A DNA stretch of 64,000 nt from Erinaceus europaeus (taxonomy: Eukaryota > Chordata > Mammalia > Eulipotyphla > Erinaceidae). Every line of letters begins with the position of its first letter. Positions within the stretch are counted from its first letter, which is position 1. Made by a program: the position numbers and the translations under genes. Where the stretch lies: NCBI RefSeq assembly GCF_950295315.1, contig NC_080181.1:558001-622000 (forward strand). Direction: 5' to 3'. Below the pieces are notes generated by a model, which was given only the letters and a program-made list of their open reading frames with translations, had not been told where the DNA came from and ran no database searches. Shown here piece by piece: positions 1 through 10,600 of the stretch.

Positions 1-47
1 GAAAGAAAGAAAGAGAAAAAGAAAATAAGAAATAAAAAGGAAATCAT
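1..47 (+). repeat. A-rich GAAA/AAAT tract
   Basis: The window opens in GAAAGAAAGAAAGA grading into A-rich sequence. This looks like the tail of a retroposon whose body lies outside the window. The element cannot be identified from the tail alone. Confidence 0.6.
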
Positions 48-120
48 CTCAACACACTAGTAGCTCTTAGAGCAGCAGTCTTTGTTATTGTATCACTAGT
101 AATTTATTTATCACATTTCT

Positions 121-781
121 TGTAGAAACATGTCTACCCCAAAGCCTGAGCACCTGTGTCCACTCTCCATGCTGCCGGACATCTACTCTGTCCCCAGAAC
201 ACGGTGTCTGGAGATCACAAGCATTCCCACCATCAGGGGACATCTGCAGCCACATTCAGCCACACCAACAAGTGACCAGAGCCATCAGGACTGTGGGTCT
301 GATGTATGTTTGAGCATGGATGGTTCACCCCGCCCCCCCCAGAAGCTCGTCTATCAGACTCCCCTTGCATGCCAGCCTTGTGGTCGAGCGAGATGTGGCC
401 AGAGTACGTGGGGGAATTCCAACCTTCCTATCAGCCTCGCCGCATCACCCCATCCCTCCTCCCTCTGGTGGGCTTTGCCTTCCTTATATTTCTATTTCCC
501 CGTTCCTGCATCACCTTCCACACCTTCTCATTGTCTTGCTCTCTTTTCCCTTATAAGGAGATATTGGTCTCATTGGCCAGATTGGCCACTTCCCCTGCAC
601 AGCTACCCCTTTATAAACTTGCAACTGATCAATAAAAGGTCCTGTCCCCTGCCATGGTACCCTAAGGAGGTTTGTGTATCATCCACCACCACAGTATGCT
701 GGAAGACCCCTTAGCGAACTCACTCCTGCCTCTGCTAGCCTGAGACTCCCCTGCTCTCTGTCTGTCTCCTGGTGGCCAACA
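121..781 (+). mobile_element. LTR-like sequence, unclassified
   Basis: The segment begins TGTAGAAACA and ends GGCCAACA. A TATA-like TTTATAAAC lies near 610, followed closely by an AATAAA signal at 631-636, then a CT-rich U5-like stretch. That arrangement resembles a retroviral LTR in sense orientation. I see no target-site duplication and no similarity to the two LTR copies at 1264 and 13293, so ends and class are uncertain. It could instead be unique DNA with a chance poly(A) signal. The open frames inside show no recognisable protein. Confidence 0.35.
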
Positions 782-1263
782 GGCCAGAAGGGGAAGTGGG
801 AGCTGGGCTGCCCGCCCCAGGAGCCCAACAAGGATGGCCTCCTGTAGCAAGGCAGCACAGAAAAGGCTATTCCGGTATCCTTACTGTGCAGGATTACTTT
901 AGTCCTGACAAATATCATAAGCAACAGTCACAGAACATGGGCCCCATTTCCTGGGCTTGGCTCCTAGGTAAAACACCCTGCTCCTCCCCTCTGAACCACA
1001 CAGTCCCACCATGTCATCCTCTGGGGTGCAGGTCTGCACTCACAGACCCTGAGAAGCAGCCCTCCCCCACAGCCCCCTCCACCATCTTCAGGGTCCCTCC
1101 ATTTGAGCTTGTGGTCTCTGCCTCACAGATGGCTTTGAGGCAGCAAGGACCAGTGCCTGAGGTGGACAATGGCAGAGGCCCTTGTGCCAGTTGAGCCTGC
1201 AGCTCATGCTCTGGCCCCAAATTGGGCAGAGCATGTGGAGGGGAGGGGAGGGGAAGCTAGGCC
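782..1263. other. Unique GC-rich intergenic DNA
   Basis: No recognisable gene, RNA or known repeat. A short 140-codon open frame runs through the segment and into the preceding one, but it has no recognisable domain, and overlapping frames are equally open. Confidence 0.5.
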
Positions 1264-1609
1264 TGTCAGGCTAGCTTTGAGGGCAGGAGAAAGAGATGAC
1301 CAGGGACTCATGGCTGAGTGGTACGCAGTTCAGTCTTTATTCATGTGGAACGCAGCGCAATCTAAGCTATCTCTAATCACAATCTTGTCCTTATATATCC
1401 TGAGGCCGAAGAGTCAGGTCCGAAGAGGAGGATAGGGGGTGGGGAGAAGGAAAAAGCGTGCAAAACAGTGAGGATTAAACCAATGCCCTGGAGGCAGGGC
1501 GGTGCTTAGTTAACAGTGGTTATGTAAATAGAATACAGTGTTAAGCAGTGGGGATTAAACCAATGAAACAAAAGGGGTCTTAGAAGCAGAATTTAGAAGC
1601 ATACCAACA
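1264..1609 (-). mobile_element. Solo LTR of an endogenous retrovirus, copy 1
   Basis: It shares blocks with the LTR at 13293-13760: GATGACCAGGGACTCAT, CTTTATTCATG, ACCAATGCCCTGGAGG, TTAACAGTGGTTATGTAAA and the terminal ATACCAACA. On the minus strand it starts TGTTGGTAT and ends in ACA. It has a TATA-like ATATATAAG near 1390-1398 and AATAAA at 1336-1341, in the correct U3-R-U5 order. Flanks 1258-1263 (taggcc) and 1610-1615 (caggcc) look like a 6-bp target duplication with one mismatch. No internal gag, pol or env sequence adjoins it, so it is a solo LTR. It lacks about 100 bp of U3 repeats present in copy 2. Confidence 0.75.
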
Positions 1610-1902
1610 CAGGCCCATCCTCGGGGAGACTACATCTGGCTGAAGGGGCACCGGCAGCTGGCAGCAGACAGCTGGACTGCCCCTTGCCAGGGCTCCCACC
1701 CTGATCTGAAGAAGCAGGGCTTTGAATACTAACCACGAGCACATTAGCCTCTCACACTACAAGGTATCACTTTACAGGTCATGTACCTGCTTTCCAGAGT
1801 CTCCCAGCTGCAGAGCCCCCCTCCTACATGGTCCGTCATGTCCCTGGAATGTCTCCATGTGACAGGTCACATAAGTAATTAGATCCAGGAAATCACCAAA
1901 GA
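1610..1902. other. Unique intergenic DNA
   Basis: No recognisable gene or repeat between the LTR and the CT/CA microsatellite. Confidence 0.5.
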
Positions 1903-1925
1903 TTCTCTCTCTCTCTTTCTCTCTT

Positions 1926-2006
<81 letters not shown>
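1903..2006 (+). repeat. Compound microsatellite (CT)n(CA)n
   Basis: A slightly interrupted CT tract at about 1903-1965 passes directly into a CA tract of about 20 dinucleotides at 1965-2006. The minus-strand frames reading CVCVCV and RERERE are translations of this tract, not proteins. Confidence 0.95.
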
Positions 2007-2698
2007 ACCCAGGGGACGCAGCAAAGCCACATGGAACATCTGCACTCTGCAGGCAAAGGAACACAATACAGTTTTCAGATTCAATGACATGTAGAGGATC
2101 CAGGCACCTATGCAGACACTTCTTAGACAAGCCACTTGGCAAAATACACCATAGTTCCCCTCATAGCTGAGTGTAAAAGCCTTTACTAAGATGCATATAG
2201 ACCATAAGGAGAATAAAACAGGTGGAAAGTAAAGCCAGGACAAAAGGAACTGGTACAAGGAACAGGGCAATACATCTCTGTGGTCAAAGTAAAGGGACCA
2301 GAGAAATTAGATTTCACCAATCCCAGTAGGAGGCAGAAAGAGCAGTGGTGAGCTTCTTAAAGATCTACCTGCATTACACTGCATATCCAAGCTCACTCTC
2401 CCCACTCCTGGCTCTGGAGATGACATGGAGGTCTGAGTGCAGGTCTAGAGGCTTCCCTCTGCCAGGAGACATGCTTCTCCACCAGGGGCCCTGCTTCCTG
2501 GTGGCCTCTCTCCCAGTTCTGTGGCAGTGGGGTGCCATCCCAGGGAGGAGGGAAGAGCTGGCCTCCAAAAACATGTGGCCCCCCAAAACAACACTTCCCC
2601 TCTACAATTAATATGTGTCAGACAGCTTCCTGGGCCTCCCAGAACACACCCGGGTGCTAAGTACTCAGGGCTCAGTAACCGCATTCCCACTGCCCCTG
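2007..2698. other. Unique intergenic DNA
   Basis: Moderate-GC DNA without recognisable gene or repeat. It leads directly into the 52-bp minisatellite. Confidence 0.45.
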
Positions 2699-4037
2699 GA
2701 CTCTGTGTCCCAAGACCTCAGCACCCACACTCCCCCTGCCTATGCCTTCCTGTCCCAGGAGCTCAGGGATCAGCTCCCACACTCCCCCCGCTCATGTCTC
2801 CATGTCCCAGGGGCTCAGCACCCATACTCCCCCTGCCTATGCCTTCCTGTCCCAGGAGCTCAGCTCCCACACTCCCCCTGCCTATGCCTTCCTGTCCCAG
2901 GGGCTCAGCTCCCACACTCCCTATGCCTGTGCCTTCCTGTCTCAGGAGCTCAGGGCTCAGCACCCACAATTCCCCTGCCTATGCCTTCCTGTGCCAGGAG
3001 CTCAGGGCTCAGCTGCCACACTCCCCCTGCCTATGCCTTCCTGTCCCAGGAGCTCAGGGCTCAGCACCCACACTCCCCCTGCCCATGTCTCCATGTCCCA
3101 GGAGCTCAGGGCTCAGCACCCACACTCCCCATGCCTGTGCCTTCCTGTCTCAGGAGCTTAGGGCTCAGCACCCACACTCCCCATGCCTGTGCCTTCCTGT
3201 CCCAGGAGCTCAGGGCTCAGCACCCACACTCCCCCTGCCTATGCCTTCCTGTCCCAGGAGCTCAGGGCTCAGCTGCCACACTCCCCCTGCCTATGCCTTC
3301 CTGTCCCAGGAGCTCAGGGCTCAGCACCCACACTCCCCCTGCCTATGCCTTCCTGTTCCAGGAGCTCAGGGCTCAGCACCCACACTCCCCCTAGCCCATG
3401 TCTCCATGTCCCAGGAGCTCAGGGCTCAGCACCCACACTCCCCCTGCCTATGCCTTCCTGTCTCAGGAGCTCAGGGCTCAGCTTCCACACTCCCCTGCCT
3501 ATGCCTTCCTGTCCCAGGGGCTCAGGGCTCAGCACCCATACTCCCCCTGCCTATGCCTTCCTGTCCCAGGGGCTCAGCACCCACACTCCCCCTGCCTATG
3601 CCTTCCTGTCTCAGGAGCTCAGCTCCCACACTCCCCCTGCCTATGCCTTCCTGTCCCAGGAGCTCAGGGCTCAGCTCCTACACTCCCCCTGCCCATGTCT
3701 CCATGTCTCCATGTCCCAGGGGCTCAGCACCCACACTCCCCCTGCCTATGCCTTCCTGTCCCAGGAGCTCAGGGCTCAGCTCCCACACACACCCAGCCCA
3801 TGTCTCTATGTCCCAGGGGCTCAGCACCCACACTCCCCCTGCCTATGCCTTCCTATCCCAGGAGCTCAGGGCTCAGCTCCCACACACTCCCCGCCCATGT
3901 CTCCATGTCCCAGGGGCTCAGCACCCACACTCCCCCTGCCTATGCTTTCCTGTCCCAGGAGCTCAGGGCTCAGCTCCCACACACCCCCCTCCCCCGCCCA
4001 TGTATCCATGTCCCAGGGGCTCAGCACCCACACTACC
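2699..4037 (+). repeat. Minisatellite 1: 52/45-bp C-rich tandem array
   Basis: About 27 imperfect units read CTCAGCACCCACACTCCCCC, then TGCCTATGCCTTCCTGTCCC, then AGGAGCTCAGGG. Full units are 52 bp. A recurrent variant lacks one 7-bp CTCAGGG block and is 45 bp. Lesser variants swap CAGCAC for CAGCTC or CAGCTGC, and CCTATGCCTTCC for CCCATGTCTCCATG. The unit has no stop codon in any forward frame, and 52 is not a multiple of 3. All three forward frames therefore stay open for up to 512 codons and give rotating Pro/Ser/Cys-rich peptides. This is a repeat artefact, not a mucin-like gene: there is no signal peptide, splice context or unique flanking domain. Confidence 0.95.
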
Positions 4038-4040
4038 TAG

Positions 4041-4250
4041 AATCTGCAGGGCAGGTTAATTCTCACCCCCACAGTTAGGATGGCATTTCTGGACTGTGCT
4101 TGAGTGTTACACACTGCAGTACTTCCAGAAACCCAGGATGAGCAGGGTCCAGGATGGGGGGTGGGGTGCTGTGCTGGCCATGTGGGTGACCACAGCTGAG
4201 CGACAGACACTGCAGCCACAGGCCCCCTACCCAGGGAGGTCAGCTCCAGA
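4041..4250. other. Unique flank of minisatellite 1
   Basis: No feature recognised. Confidence 0.4.
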
Positions 4251-4718
4251 AAGTGGTTGCTCCTCCATGGCTTGATTAAATTAAGTCTCTGCTGTACTTT
4301 CCTAAAAGATTAAATTAAGTCTGAGAAGTAAGAGAATTAGGATTCCTTCTCCCTGTCAACAACCTTTCCAAAAAGGGAGGATTCCTCTCATTACTTGTGA
4401 CTTACTGATTTACAATGATCTCTTAATTGACTTTTGATAACCACACTGAGTATTTCATATTATACTATCATTAGCACATGATTATTCATCTAAATCATAC
4501 GATTGTGGCAATTAAGCCACTGCAAGTGAAATCCTTGGTTCATTGATCTTTAATTACACTTGTGAGGACTATGTCCAACAGAAAAGTTGCTACCTGGCAC
4601 AGTTCCATTCTGCTGCCCTCAAATCTGTGATCATTAAAGTTAGCAAAACAGAAGTGAGAATTTCAGTGATATGACCTTCCCTTATATGGTAAAGCTCCTA
4701 TTTTTCAAAGTAATTTTC
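4250..4718. promoter_or_regulatory. Candidate conserved AT-rich non-coding element
   Basis: AT-rich, non-repetitive DNA dense in TAAT/ATTA-type homeodomain-like cores (for example TTAATTGACTTTTGATAA, TTTAATTACACTT). It contrasts sharply with the GC-rich minisatellite beside it. It resembles developmental enhancer sequence in texture only; conservation cannot be assessed from one genome. Confidence 0.25.
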
Positions 4719-4733
4719 TTTTCACTCATTCTT

Positions 4734-5212
4734 TTTTAAATATCTTATTTGTAAAATAAGTAAGATGGGAGTGAATCAGGCGGTAGTGCATGTGGCGCAA
4801 AGCGCAAGGACTGGCCTAAGGATCCCAGTTCGAGCCCCTGACTCCCCACCTGCAGGGGAATCGCTTCACAATCGGTGAAGCAGGTCTGCAGGTGTCTATC
4901 TTTCTCTCCCCCTCTCTGTCTTCCCCTCCTCTATCCATTTCTCTCTGACCTATCCAACAACAATGACATCAATAACAACAACAATAGTAACTATAACAAT
5001 AAAACAACGAGGGCAACAAAAGGGAATAAATAAGTAAATAGTTAAAAAATAAATAAAAATAAGTAAAATAAAACAGAAATCAAGAGAGGGAAGGAGAGAG
5101 ACACCTGCAGCCCTGCTTCACTACTCATGAAGCTTCCTCCCTGCAGGTGGGGTCTAGGGGCTTGAAACTGGGGCCTTGTGCATTGTAGCATGTGTGACAT
5201 CACCTGGCCCCA
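4734..5212 (-). mobile_element. Type B SINE, split by a type A SINE
   Basis: The minus-strand body lies at about 5067-5212 (CACCTGGCCCC end; GAGAGACACCTGCAGCCCTG) and its T-rich tail at 4734-4763. The two parts are separated by the SINE at 4764-5055. The whole is flanked by a perfect 15-bp duplication, TTTTCACTCATTCTT, at 4719-4733 and 5213-5227. That identifies the outer insertion unambiguously and makes it the older one. Confidence 0.85.
4764..5055 (+). mobile_element. Type A (ERI-like) SINE nested in a type B SINE
   Basis: The tRNA-like head GGGAGTGAATCAGGCGGTAG starts at 4767. It has an internal promoter B-box AGTTCGAGCCCC, a TGCAGGTGTCTATC CT-rich body and an A-rich AACAACAATGACATC tail. 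An 11-bp duplication, AAAATAAGTAA, lies at 4753-4763 and 5056-5066 within the tail of the older SINE. Confidence 0.9.
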
Positions 5213-5227
5213 TTTTCACTCATTCTT

Positions 5228-7210
5228 ACTCAGATGTTTAATGAGCATCTACTGTGTTCCAGGCACACAAAAATTATGAGTACAAGGAGGCATTTGCTGA
5301 CTCCATGGAGAATGAATAGGAAATGGAAAAGACATAAAAATAACCACTTGAATTAAATGAAATTTGGGGAAATAAGGCTTTTTTTCTCTGATAGAATCAA
5401 CAAGGACATAGGAATAAGGCACAGTGCAGACAGTGTATGGAGAGAGACCTTCCCGGGAGGGGAAGCGAGCTGGAGACTGAGGGGTGTGGGAGGCAGGAGC
5501 CCCCTCACAGAGGGAGAGGGCTGGGACGGGGCAGGAGAGGGTCAAGAGAGGGCTGGGAGAGAGCCAGAGGAGGGCCACGGCTGCTTCCGCTTGCCTGAGG
5601 CGCCACAAGATGAGTGTGCTCCAGTTTATACTCTGCGCCAGGACATGTGGGTGCATAGATGCTTCAAGACATGTCCTCTCCTGGGCCTTATCTGGAGAAA
5701 ACCCTCCTGTGGAAGAGAACAAGAGAGGGGACAGAGTGCCCCCCCCCCCCCCCCGCCTGGCTAACTGCTGTGTAGAAGGCCCCTGAGGCCTAGGGGAGCT
5801 GTGCCAGGCCCAGCCTCAGTGCAGGCCAGGCCACAGGACTCACAGCTGGGTCAGGCAGAGTCCCGGGTGGGCCAGCACTCAGGTGAACAGAGCCTATAAG
5901 GGCTGGCCATGCTTCATTATGGGCCTGGGCTGAGGGCCTGAGGGGTGCACAGCTAGGACCCCACCCCTACATCAATTCTCACCCAGCCTCTCACCTGCCA
6001 GTCTGTCCTTCACAATCACACTGCCAGCTCGCCAGACTATGAGCCAGTTCTTTAAACAAATACCTCCCACTAACAAAGAAACAGCACTCCATCAGCTTGG
6101 CTTCTCCAGAGGGCCTGATTGGTATAACAACTCCCATGAGGCTCACCGAAGAGTGAGCAAGGGGACCAGAGCCAAGGGTGAGGTGTTCAGGAAGGACTTG
6201 CAGATGCCTAGTAGCACAGGCAACAGCCAATAATTCAGAAGCTAGAGCTGCACACTACAGCCCAAGGCAGGCAACCACCAACTCTCTCCACTAGGCCCTG
6301 AGAGGGTCCACACCATGTCCCCACTATCACCCCAGAGAGCCCTCCCACACCCCCACTGTCACCCCAGGGAGCCCTCCCATGTCCCCAGTATCACCCCTGG
6401 GTCCCTTCCTCTTTTCAGATGTGCTGTTTTTCCAGGCCTTGAGCCTGTGCGGAAGGACGCTGAGCCTAGGCTTCTTCATCCACCCAGCTTCCTGGCCATC
6501 TGCTGGTGAGACAATAACTTCAAAGTTACAAAAAGACCTACAGATGCTATAATCACTGTGTAAGTAGCAAGAATATATCTTCACTTCGCTGGTTCAGTTC
6601 TCATCAAATCAACCATTCAGATCTCAGGAAGCAACAACCCCCACCCCTTTTCTCTAATATTTTTGACACAGAATAGCTCATGTCCCTGTCCACATCTTCC
6701 TAAAACCCCCCACTATCTGATTCAAAACAAGCAGTTGAGTCACTCCCATACACACATGAGCATGTGAGCACACACACTGGCTCTACAGGCATTCCCAGGG
6801 TACAAAGTCAAGTCAACCATTATCATGTCCAATGTTATGTTTGGAGGTTCTGAAATCCACAGCTTCCTTTCTTGTTTTCTTAAAGAATGCTAGCACACAT
6901 CATGTTTCAGACCAACCCAAAATGCCAAACGGAATCATTTTCAATCAGCCCCTCCTTCACACGCCACGCGTCGTCTGATCCACTGATCATGGTGATCAAA
7001 TCATGTGTAAATACTGAAACTTCCACAAAGAAGGGGTGAAGAGTGCCAGAATAAAATTGAGATGGCCAGCCGTCATAAGGAGGAGGGCAGTGTGCATTGC
7101 CACGTGTGCCACGTGTCGGGAACAGCTTTACCTTATTGATTCTGCCACCCGGGCTACTGCTATCGCTCAACATCTGCACAGTCCCACTTTTCCCAGAGCC
7201 GTGCACCTGA
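5228..7210. other. Unique intergenic DNA with homopolymer C and a small tandem repeat
   Basis: No gene recognised. A 16-base poly-C run lies at 5739-5754. A degenerate ~33-bp tandem repeat of about 2.7 units lies at 6313-6400 (CACCCCAGAGAGCCCTCCCA and variants). Confidence 0.5.
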
Positions 7211-7216
7211 CAGGAG

Positions 7217-7361
7217 GTGAGAGACAGAGAGACAGAGGAAGAAAGACCGAAGAGGAAGGACACCTGCGGCCCTGCTCTGCTGACCCTGCAGGTGGAGGTC
7301 AGGGATTTGAACCTGGGTCTCTGCATGATGACATAGAATCTACAGAGTGAGCCCTGGCCTC
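7217..7361 (-). mobile_element. Degenerate SINE remnant
   Basis: The order GAGAGACAGAG, GGACACCTGCGGCCCTGCT, CCCTGCAGGTGGAGGTCAGG, TTTGAACCTGGGTC is that of a minus-strand type B SINE. It is strongly diverged and lacks the tail. Confidence 0.6.
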
Positions 7362-7612
7362 ACCCTGGGTGGCTCCGCCTTATTGTTGTCCCTGAAGGAA
7401 GCGATGCTGTAGCTCACTCCACACTGGACTCTGGAACTGGGGCATCATTTCTAGGACTGTTGGGGGGAGAGGGCCTGAGACTGTTTGGCAGTTGCTGGGT
7501 ACTTACTTAGGGACTTTTCTCTTAGCAAAGACAAAGCAGAAAGACAGGTGCTCATGGCAGCCCAAGTGACTGACAGAGGAAGCTGTGCACTGACCAGGCC
7601 CCTCTCCACAGC

Positions 7613-10600
7613 AGTAGCACAGGCTGAGAACGGTGGTGGTGGCACAGGCTGAGAACACTGGTGGTGGTGGCGCAGGCTGAGAACGGTGGTGGTGGCGCAG
7701 GCTGAGAACACTGGTGGTGGTGGCACAGGCTAAGAACGGTGGTGGTGGCACAGGCTGAGAACGGTGGTGGTGGCGCAGGGTGAGAATGGTGGTGGTGGCA
7801 CAGGCTGAGAACACTGGTGGTGGTGACACAGGCTGAGAACGGTGGTGGTGGCACAGGCTGAGAACACTGGTGGTGGTGGCACAGGCTGAGAATGGTGGTG
7901 GTGGCACAGGCTGAGAACGGTGGTGGTGGCACAGGCTGAGAACACTGGTGGTGGTAGCACAGGCTGAGAACACTGGTGGTGGTGGCACAGGGTGAAAACG
8001 GTGGTGGCGGCACAGGCTGAGAACGGTGGTGGTGGCACAGGCTGAGAATGGTGGTGGTGGCACAGGCTGAGAACACTGGTGGTGGTGGCACAGGCTGACA
8101 ACAGTGGTGGTGGCACAGGCTGAGAACACTGGTGGTGGTGGCACAGGCTGAGAACGGTGGTGGTGGCACAGGCTGAGAACACTGGTGGTGGTGGCACAGG
8201 CTGAGAACGGTGGTGGTGGCACAGGCTGAGAACACTGGTGGTGGTGGCACAGGCTGAGAACACTGGTGGTGGTGGCACAGGCTGAGAACACTGGTGGTGG
8301 TGGCACAGGCTGAGAATGGTGGTGGTGGCACAGGCTGAGAACACTGGTGGTGGTGGCACAGGCTGAGAATGGTGGTGGTGGCACAGGCTGAGAACACTGG
8401 TGGTGGTGGCACAGGCTGAGAACGGTGGTGGTGGCACAGGGTGAAAACGGTGGTGGCGGCACAGGCTGAGAATGGTGGTGGTGGCACAGGCTGAGAATGG
8501 TGGTGGTGGCACAGGCTGAGAACACTGGTGGTGGTGGCACAGGCTGAGAATGGTGGTGGTGGCACAGGCTGAGAATGGTGGTGGTGTCACAGGCTGAGAA
8601 TGGTGGTGGTGGCACAGGCTGAGAACACTGGTGGTGGTGGCACAGGCTGAGAATGGTGGTGGTGGCACAGGCTGAGAATGGTGGTGGTGGCACAGGCTGA
8701 GAACACTGGTGGTGGTGGCACAGGCTGACAATGGTGGTGGTGGCACAGGCTGAGAACACTGGTGGTGGTGGCACAGGCTGACAACGGTGGTGGTGGCACA
8801 GGCTGAGAACCCTGGTGGTGGTGGCACAGGCTGAGAATGGTGGTGGTGGCACAGGCTGAGAACACTGGTGGTGGTGGCACAGGCTGAGAACACTGGTGGT
8901 GGTGGCACAGGCTGAGAATGGTGGTGGTGGCACAGGCTGAGAACACTGGTGGTGGTGGCACAGGCTGAGAATGGTGGTGGTGGCACAGGCTGAGAACACT
9001 GGTGGTGGTGGCACAGGCTGAGAACGGTGGTGGTGGCACAGGGTGAAAACGGTGGTGGCGGCACAGGCTGAGAATGGTGGTGGTGGCACAGGCTGAGAAT
9101 GGTGGTGGTGGCACAGGCTGAGAACACTGGTGGTGGTGGCACAGGCTGAGAATGGTGGTGGTGGCACAGGCTGAGAATGGTGGTGGTGTCACAGGCTGAG
9201 AATGGTGGTGGTGGCACAGGCTGAGAACACTGGTGTTGGTGGCACAGGCTGAGAATGGTGGTGGTGGCACAGGCTGAGAATGGTGGTGGTGGCACAGGCT
9301 GAGAACACTGGTGGTGGTGGCACAGGCTGACAATGGTGGTGGTGGCACAGGCTGAGAACACTGGTGGTGGTGGCACAGGCTGACAACGGTGGTGGTGGCA
9401 CAGGCTGAGAACCCTGGTGGTGGTGGCACAGGCTGAGAATGGTGGTGGTGGCACAGGCTGAGAATGATGGTGGTGGCACAGGCTGAGAACACTGGTGGTG
9501 GTGGCACAGGCTGAGAATGGTGGTGGTGGCGCAGGCTGAGAATGGTGGTGGTGGTGGCGCAGGCTAAGAATCGTGGTGGTGGCACAGGCTGAGAATGGTG
9601 GTGGTGGCACAGGCTGAGAATGGTGGTGGTGGCACAGGCTGAGAATGGTGGTGGTGGCACAGGCTGAGAATGGTGGTGGTGGCACAGGCTGAGAATGGTG
9701 CTGGTGGCACAGGCTGAGAACACTGGTGGTGGTGGCACAGGCTGAGAATGGTGGTGGTGGCACAGGGTGAAAACGGTGGTGGCGGCACAGGCTGAGAGCG
9801 GTGGTGGTGGCACAGGCTGAGAACACTGGTGGTGGCACAGGCTGAGAACACTGGTGGTGGTGACACAGGCTGAGAATGGTGGTGGTGGCACAGGCTGAGA
9901 ATGGTGGTGGTGGCACAGGCTGAGAATGGTGGTGGTGGCACAGGCTGAGAACACTGGTGTTGGTGGCACAGGCTGACAATGGTGGTGGTGGCACAGGCTG
10001 AGAATGGTGGTGGTGGCACAGGCTGAGAACACTGGTGGTGGTGGCACAGGCTGACAACGGTGGTGGTGGCACAGGCTGAGAACACTGGTGGTGGTGGCAC
10101 AGGCTGACAACGGTGGTGGTGGCACAGGCTGAGAACCCTGGTGGTGGTGGCACAGGCTGAGAATGGTGGTGGTGGCACAGGCTGAGAACACTGGTGGTGG
10201 TGGCACAGGCTGAGAATGGTGGTGGTGGCGCAGGCTGAGAATGGTGGTGGTGGCGCAGGCTGAGAATGGTGGTGGTGGTGGTGGCGCAGGCTAAGAATCG
10301 TGGTGGTGGCACAGGCTGAGAATGGTGGTGGTGGCACAGGCTGAGAATGGTGGTGGTGGCACAGGCTGAGAATGGTGGTGGTGGCACAGGCTGAGAATGG
10401 TGGTGGTGGCACAGGCTGAGAATGGTGCTGGTGGCACAGGCTGAGAACACTGGTGGTGGTGGCACAGGCTGACAACGGTGGTGGTGGCACAGGGTGAAAA
10501 CGGTGGTGGCGGCACAGGCTGAGAACGGTGGTGGTGGCACAGGCTGAGAACACTGGTGGTGGTGACACAGGCTGAGAATGGTGGTGGTGGCACAGGCTGA

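Noticed and set aside
2521..4059. 512-codon plus-strand open frame resembling a mucin or proline-rich protein
   Set aside because: Produced by the 52/45-bp array. The peptide pattern changes phase repeatedly, and overlapping frames give the same peptides in shifted order.
9701..9708. Chi-like octamer (GCTGGTGG) in the minisatellite
   Set aside because: Chi acts in enterobacteria; in this G/T-rich array the match is expected by chance, although minisatellite cores have been compared with Chi.
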